From NCBI GenBank assembly GCA_903910385.1, contig CAIVZM010000023.1, positions 62,001 through 126,000 of the forward strand: DNA of 64,000 nt. The letters run 5' to 3'. Below are positions 60,065 through 64,000 of this stretch, piece by piece; within the stretch, counting starts at the first letter, position 1, and each line of letters opens with the position of its first letter. Under the pieces are notes generated by a model. The model was not told the origin of the DNA and searched no databases. It was given only the letters and a program-made list of their open reading frames with translations. The translations under genes and the position numbers were made by a program. This DNA comes from an uncultured Armatimonadota bacterium (GTDB lineage: Bacteria; Armatimonadota; Armatimonadia; Armatimonadales; Armatimonadaceae).

Positions 60065-60832
60065 ATGAAAATCGAAAGACAACGAGAATTCACTCCCTCT
60101 GGAAGCAATGTGCACAGTGACATGCCCGGTTCGCTATCCTTAGATTCGGTGGTTCGAGGCGCAACGCGACAGGTCAGCGCCGGCAAGTACACGCTCACCC
60201 TGACCTATCCCTCCGCACTCGAATCCGGCCCCCTCTACGAAATGACCAAGAGAAGTGCCGATATACTCATCGCTTCCCTCCTGCTCATCGCCCTTTTTCC
60301 CATTTTTGCTCTGGTAGCCCTTGCTGTCTTCCTCGAAGACCGTGGACCCATTCTCTACTATCAGGTACGCGTAGGCAAAAACGGCAAAGGCTTCCGCTTC
60401 TACAAGTTCCGCAGCATGGTGACAAACGCCGACGCCATCAAAGCAAAACTCGCCGCTCAGAACGAAGCGGATGGCCCCATCTTCAAGATGAGCAACGATC
60501 CACGCATCACGCGCATCGGTCGGGTCTTGCGCCGTTACTCCATTGATGAGTTGCCGCAACTGATGAATGTATTGCGGGGCGAGATGAGTCTGGTGGGTCC
60601 TCGTCCTCACCTTCCGAGTGAGGCGGCTCTTTACACGGAGCGTCAGCAATTGCGTACTCAGGTTCAACCGGGTCTGTTGTGTTTCCGTGAGGTGTTCGGT
60701 CGGTCTAAGATGACGTTCGAGGAGTGGGTGGAGTTGGACTTGCTGTACATCGAGCATCGGTCGATGCGGACGGATTTGCTGATCCTGATGCGCACCATTC
60801 CGGCGGTACTTTCCGCTGAAGGAGCATACTGA
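60065..60832 (+). CDS. Initiating sugar-1-phosphate transferase (undecaprenyl-phosphate type)
   Basis: A 255-residue bacterial sugar transferase that joins the first sugar-phosphate to undecaprenyl phosphate at the start of exopolysaccharide assembly. The membrane hairpin (about residues 70-92) is followed by the family blocks QVRVGKNGKGFRFYKFRSM, RITRIGRVLRRYSIDELPQ and MSLVGPRPHLP, then PGLLCFREV. It lacks the multi-helix N-terminal domain of WcaJ, so it is of the short monotopic type. The N-terminal 60 residues are polar. A long AT-richer gap (59808-60064) upstream holds AGGAGG before the ATG. Confidence 0.92.
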   Translation: MKIERQREFTPSGSNVHSDMPGSLSLDSVVRGATRQVSAGKYTLTLTYPSALESGPLYEMTKRSADILIASLLLIALFPIFALVALAVFLEDRGPILYYQVRVGKNGKGFRFYKFRSMVTNADAIKAKLAAQNEADGPIFKMSNDPRITRIGRVLRRYSIDELPQLMNVLRGEMSLVGPRPHLPSEAALYTERQQLRTQVQPGLLCFREVFGRSKMTFEEWVELDLLYIEHRSMRTDLLILMRTIPAVLSAEGAY

Positions 60833-61112
60833 GCGGTAAAATATTCTGTTAACGAATGTAGAAATTTACCGTGCGAATAACTTTTCAACAGGTGGTAACT
60901 TCTTCATGCTTGCGGGGATATGTTGCAGAAGTTGGATTTCGCCCGTATAAATGAAGTGGTGAACCACTGCCACCCGGTGAGATGGTCGCCATAAATTTTC
61001 CCGACGATGCGAGGCGCTGTGCGGCGCAATCACACGGCGCACGGTTGTCTCGGTGGAGACGCCCACTTCCGTGTGTCCGCCGCACCCGCCTCACGAACGA
61101 TTAGGGTAGTTC

Positions 61113-63323
61113 ATGCAAGAATCACTCGGCTCCGCAAGCGATGGTCCCGTCAACATTTCGTTGCGGGAATATCTCGATATCCTCCGCCGCCGCCGCGCTA
61201 TAATCCTCCAGACCTTTTTTGTTGTTCTGGTTGTCGGCATTCTGATCAGTATCTATACGTTAGATGTATACAGATCAAGTGGGCGTCTTTTGCTTGCCCC
61301 CAACTCTTACGCGATCAATACAATTAACACATCCGACCCTCTCGCCGATATTTTCCAGAGCAATCAGCAGTATTCCGTACTGACTCAGGTCGAAATGTTG
61401 CAGTCTGCGGAACTGCGGAAGAAGCTGCAAGAAAATCTCAAGAATAAGGCGCTTCCCCAGATCACGGTCACTCCGGTAGAGGGAACCCAGATCATCAACA
61501 TCACGGCGGAAGGCGAAGATTCACTCGTCGTTGGGGATACTCCCAATCAGTTGATGGACTTGTATATCGCAGATCAAAAAGACAATGGTGAAGCTCGTTT
61601 AAAGGCTGCTCTGAAAAATGCAGACACGAATGTCAATAAGTTCACTAAGAAAATGGACGACATTGACAAAGAGATTCGTAAATTCAAGCAGAAATACCAG
61701 ATTTCCGAATTGGAAAAGAATCGTGATGAACTTTTGGAGCAATCCCGGAATGCTTCTCAGGCGCTTTTCAATGCGGAAAGTACCGTCCGTACCATTGCGG
61801 GGCGATTAGAAGCTACGAAAAGGGCGATGGCGCAGGTGGGAGCGACGACTAATACCGTCGTTAGCATAGAATCAGACCCGGAATTACGCGCCCTTGATAC
61901 CCAGTTGGCAAGTCTGGAAGCCGAACGGTTGCGCTCCGCCAAAGATTTCCCTGAAGGAAGTTTGCCACTGAGCCGTATCGATGCGCAGTTGAACCGATTA
62001 CGCGAACAGCAGACAAAACTGGTTAAGAACTGGACTGCCCGAAACCAGATTCAGAACCCGGTTTATTTGAAGTTGGCAGGTGATATGGTCTCGATGAATA
62101 TCGAGGCGACCGCCGCATCGCTATCCCGTGCCGATATCGCCCGGCAGTATCAGCAGATTCAGGGGAAGTTGGCGCAATATCCCGCCTGGGAAAATAAGTG
62201 GGCGGAGTTACAGTCCGATAAGACCCGTACACAAAATTTGCTCAATGCCTTTCTAACCAGTCAGACAAACCTGGGACTTCGTAATTCAGCAAAGGAGCAA
62301 AAACCCGGCCCTATTTCTCTGAGCAGATCTACAACTCCGACCGTGGCAGTTCGCCCGGATCGGGTGCGAAATATCCTGTTCTCAGGAATTCTGGGGGTCT
62401 TTCTCGGTCTGTGTCTGGCGCTCTTGCAAGAACTCTTCGATGACCGGATCAATAGCCCGGAAGAAGCCGAGCGCACTCTGCGGATTCCGAATCTTGGAGT
62501 TATCCCGCTTATAGAAGAATCCGGTCTGCGTCTGATCAAGGATGCATCTGCCTTCTCGCCTTTGATGGAATCTTATCGAACCTTACGTACGAACATCAAC
62601 TTCGCCGCTGTTGGTCGCCCGGTTCGGTCGCTGGTGGTAACCTCGGCGATTCCAGCAGAAGGGAAATCGACTACTGTCGCTAACCTCGCAATGGCGATGG
62701 CGATGGATCAAAAGCGGGTCATTATTGTCGATGCTGACCTTCGTCGTCCCAGTATGCATAAGTTGTTCAAGGTGGATTCTTCGCCGGGATTGACGAATGT
62801 ACTGGTTGGGACTCATCAACTGGAGCAGGTCATCCGACCGACTCCGTCGGAGAACATTTTCCTGGTTACGGCAGGATCGCCGCCGCCAAACCCTGCGGAA
62901 CTTCTCGGTTCCGCTCGTATGGGACAACTGATGGCGGAACTGGAATCCCATGCCGATATCATTCTATTCGACTCGCCCCCGGTTACGTTCGTTACCGATG
63001 GCGTTGTGCTCGCGTCACGCGCCAACGGCGTCCTCGTGGTAATCGCCTTTGGCGAGACCCGAAAAACAAGCACCCGAAAAGCGCTGGACATGCTCAGCCG
63101 TGCAAATGCCAATGTTCTTGGTACGGTTCTTAACCGTCTGGATGGTCCGGGATCTAACTACTACTACTATGGTAAGTATTATGCTCCCCAGGTAGCGGAC
63201 AAGATCGCGACCGTTAATAATCGCGTTGCAGGGCGCGACTCCGATACTGAAAGCGCAGTAAGCGGGGCGGAACGACCATCACTGACACAGGGTTCGGTGG
63301 ATGAGGATAAGAAGGACGCATAA
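61113..63323 (+). CDS. Wzz/Wzc-like chain-length regulator fused to BY-kinase
   Basis: A 736-residue protein of the Wzc type. The N-terminus (about 10-60) contains a Wzz domain (LREYLDILRRRRAIILQTF) and a first membrane helix; a long coiled coil in the periplasm (about 150-370) follows, then a second helix (about 410-430). The cytoplasmic kinase has Walker A AIPAEGKSTT (about 510-519), A' VIIVDADLRRP and Walker B ILFDSPP. The Tyr-rich tail SNYYYYGKYYAP holds the autophosphorylation sites. It controls polymer length and export. It is translated together with the export protein (TAATG). Confidence 0.94.
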   Translation: MQESLGSASDGPVNISLREYLDILRRRRAIILQTFFVVLVVGILISIYTLDVYRSSGRLLLAPNSYAINTINTSDPLADIFQSNQQYSVLTQVEMLQSAELRKKLQENLKNKALPQITVTPVEGTQIINITAEGEDSLVVGDTPNQLMDLYIADQKDNGEARLKAALKNADTNVNKFTKKMDDIDKEIRKFKQKYQISELEKNRDELLEQSRNASQALFNAESTVRTIAGRLEATKRAMAQVGATTNTVVSIESDPELRALDTQLASLEAERLRSAKDFPEGSLPLSRIDAQLNRLREQQTKLVKNWTARNQIQNPVYLKLAGDMVSMNIEATAASLSRADIARQYQQIQGKLAQYPAWENKWAELQSDKTRTQNLLNAFLTSQTNLGLRNSAKEQKPGPISLSRSTTPTVAVRPDRVRNILFSGILGVFLGLCLALLQELFDDRINSPEEAERTLRIPNLGVIPLIEESGLRLIKDASAFSPLMESYRTLRTNINFAAVGRPVRSLVVTSAIPAEGKSTTVANLAMAMAMDQKRVIIVDADLRRPSMHKLFKVDSSPGLTNVLVGTHQLEQVIRPTPSENIFLVTAGSPPPNPAELLGSARMGQLMAELESHADIILFDSPPVTFVTDGVVLASRANGVLVVIAFGETRKTSTRKALDMLSRANANVLGTVLNRLDGPGSNYYYYGKYYAPQVADKIATVNNRVAGRDSDTESAVSGAERPSLTQGSVDEDKKDA

Positions 63324-64000
63324 TGAGAGAGACGCACCAGATATTTTCTAACGCTTCAATCCGTAAAAGCCCTCTTTCTTTCAGGGGCTGGTCTTATGGG
63401 AGAGGTATTTCCGCGCTTCCCTGTATGGTCGCCATATCTCTGGGATTAGGTCTTCTGGTGATGCCCTCCGCCTCCGCCCAAAACCTTCCTCCGGCGGATA
63501 CGAGTGTCAGTAAGCCGATTACATCGCCAACCTATCGGATCGCTATCGAAGATACGCTGGATATTTCGGTTGTAGGGCAAAATGGCGCCGGTTTCCCCGG
63601 TCCTACTCGCACGGTGACGGTTCTGGCGGATGGCACGGCGGATTTGCCTTATCTGGGCGAATCCAAAATCGCCGGTTTGACTCTGGCGCAACTGCGTAAG
63701 AAGTTGCAACCTCTGGCGGCTAAGGAATTGATCAATCCCGCCATTACCATTGCGGTACGGGGACGCTATGTCAAGCAGGTAAACGTCTTCGGCGTACTGC
63801 CCAATCGGGGTAAAATCGCTCTGCGTGATAACTGGCGGGTTCGGGATGTCATTTCGGCGGCGGGAAGTTTTCCCTCCGATCGATATGAGTTTTACCGGAC
63901 TACCTTCCTGAAGACACGAACGGGCGAACAAATTGAAATCAACCTCAAGAAATTGCTCGAAGAAGGGGATCAGACCCAGAACTTTCTGGTAGAAGATAAT
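63323..64000 (+). CDS. Wza-like polysaccharide export protein, partial
   Basis: About 226 residues are visible before the right edge. The start ATG overlaps the stop of the kinase gene (TAATG). A long N-terminal region with a hydrophobic segment ending in ASAQNL (about residues 45-60) acts as a signal peptide; there is no lipobox. The poly-export domain follows: TYRIAIEDTLDISVVG, LADGTADLPYLGE and AGLTLAQLRKKL, then VNVFGVLPNRGKI, which marks the first SLBB domain. Wza forms the outer-membrane channel for the polymer made and regulated by the neighbouring genes. The C-terminus is missing. Confidence 0.92.
   Translation, partial: MRETHQIFSNASIRKSPLSFRGWSYGRGISALPCMVAISLGLGLLVMPSASAQNLPPADTSVSKPITSPTYRIAIEDTLDISVVGQNGAGFPGPTRTVTVLADGTADLPYLGESKIAGLTLAQLRKKLQPLAAKELINPAITIAVRGRYVKQVNVFGVLPNRGKIALRDNWRVRDVISAAGSFPSDRYEFYRTTFLKTRTGEQIEINLKKLLEEGDQTQNFLVEDN

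Overview
The window looks like chromosome from a Gram-negative-type bacterium of moderate-to-high GC. The envelope genes point that way: an ADP-heptose epimerase (hldD), a heptose-7-phosphate kinase-like gene, a Wzm/Wzt-type ABC exporter, a Wzc-like tyrosine kinase and a Wza-like export protein. Exosortase-like genes, many unfamiliar membrane proteins and probable leaderless transcripts suggest a poorly studied phylum. Armatimonadota is my best guess, but this is an inference, because no rRNA or marker protein is present to place it.

Layout. Positions 1-7.85 kb, all on the minus strand: an M42 peptidase, an alpha/beta hydrolase, then a tandem duplication of a three-gene cassette (exosortase-like membrane protein, EpsI/DUF3485-like protein, lipoprotein), ending in a Gly-rich exported protein cut by the window edge. 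7.9-18.7 kb: methionine salvage genes mtnA and mtnB-mtnD-mtnC, hldD, a DUF4397 lipoprotein, a nitroreductase, an MFS transporter, a PHP phosphoesterase, a glycosyltransferase, and a winged-helix regulator with a membrane partner. 18.8-21 kb: a strong promoter, a small HTH protein and an O-antigen-type ABC exporter. 21-26.6 kb: a SRPBCC protein, a C45 acyltransferase and three tandem paralogous double-GNAT acetyltransferases. 26.6-30.8 kb: a six-gene operon of unrecognised membrane proteins behind a consensus sigma-70 promoter. 31-43.9 kb: GtrA, RNase E/G, a glycoside hydrolase-like protein, an SDR and a Gfo/Idh/MocA dehydrogenase, an exported bactofilin-like membrane protein, a toxin-antitoxin locus with two antitoxin paralogues and a frameshifted PIN toxin, a fused rhamnulose-phosphate aldolase/dehydrogenase, and pgi.

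44.0-55.1 kb is the most unusual region: four tightly coupled genes (about 770, 679, 338 and 1867 aa) ending in a giant SF2 helicase with several zinc-binding clusters and a DUF1998/MZB-like C-terminus. Its codon use looks different from its surroundings, and it is followed by a truncated nucleotidyltransferase and a strong terminator. Helicases of this architecture are hallmarks of anti-phage systems (DruE of Druantia; DISARM proteins), but I recognise none of the three partner proteins. It is the best candidate here for an undescribed defence system.

55.4-64 kb: two unrecognised proteins, a branched-chain aminotransferase, tRNA-Gly(CCC), a heptose kinase-like GHMP kinase, and an exopolysaccharide locus (initiating sugar-phosphate transferase, Wzz/BY-kinase, Wza) that runs off the right edge. 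The exopolysaccharide, heptose and exosortase-like genes together suggest a cell that invests heavily in its surface.
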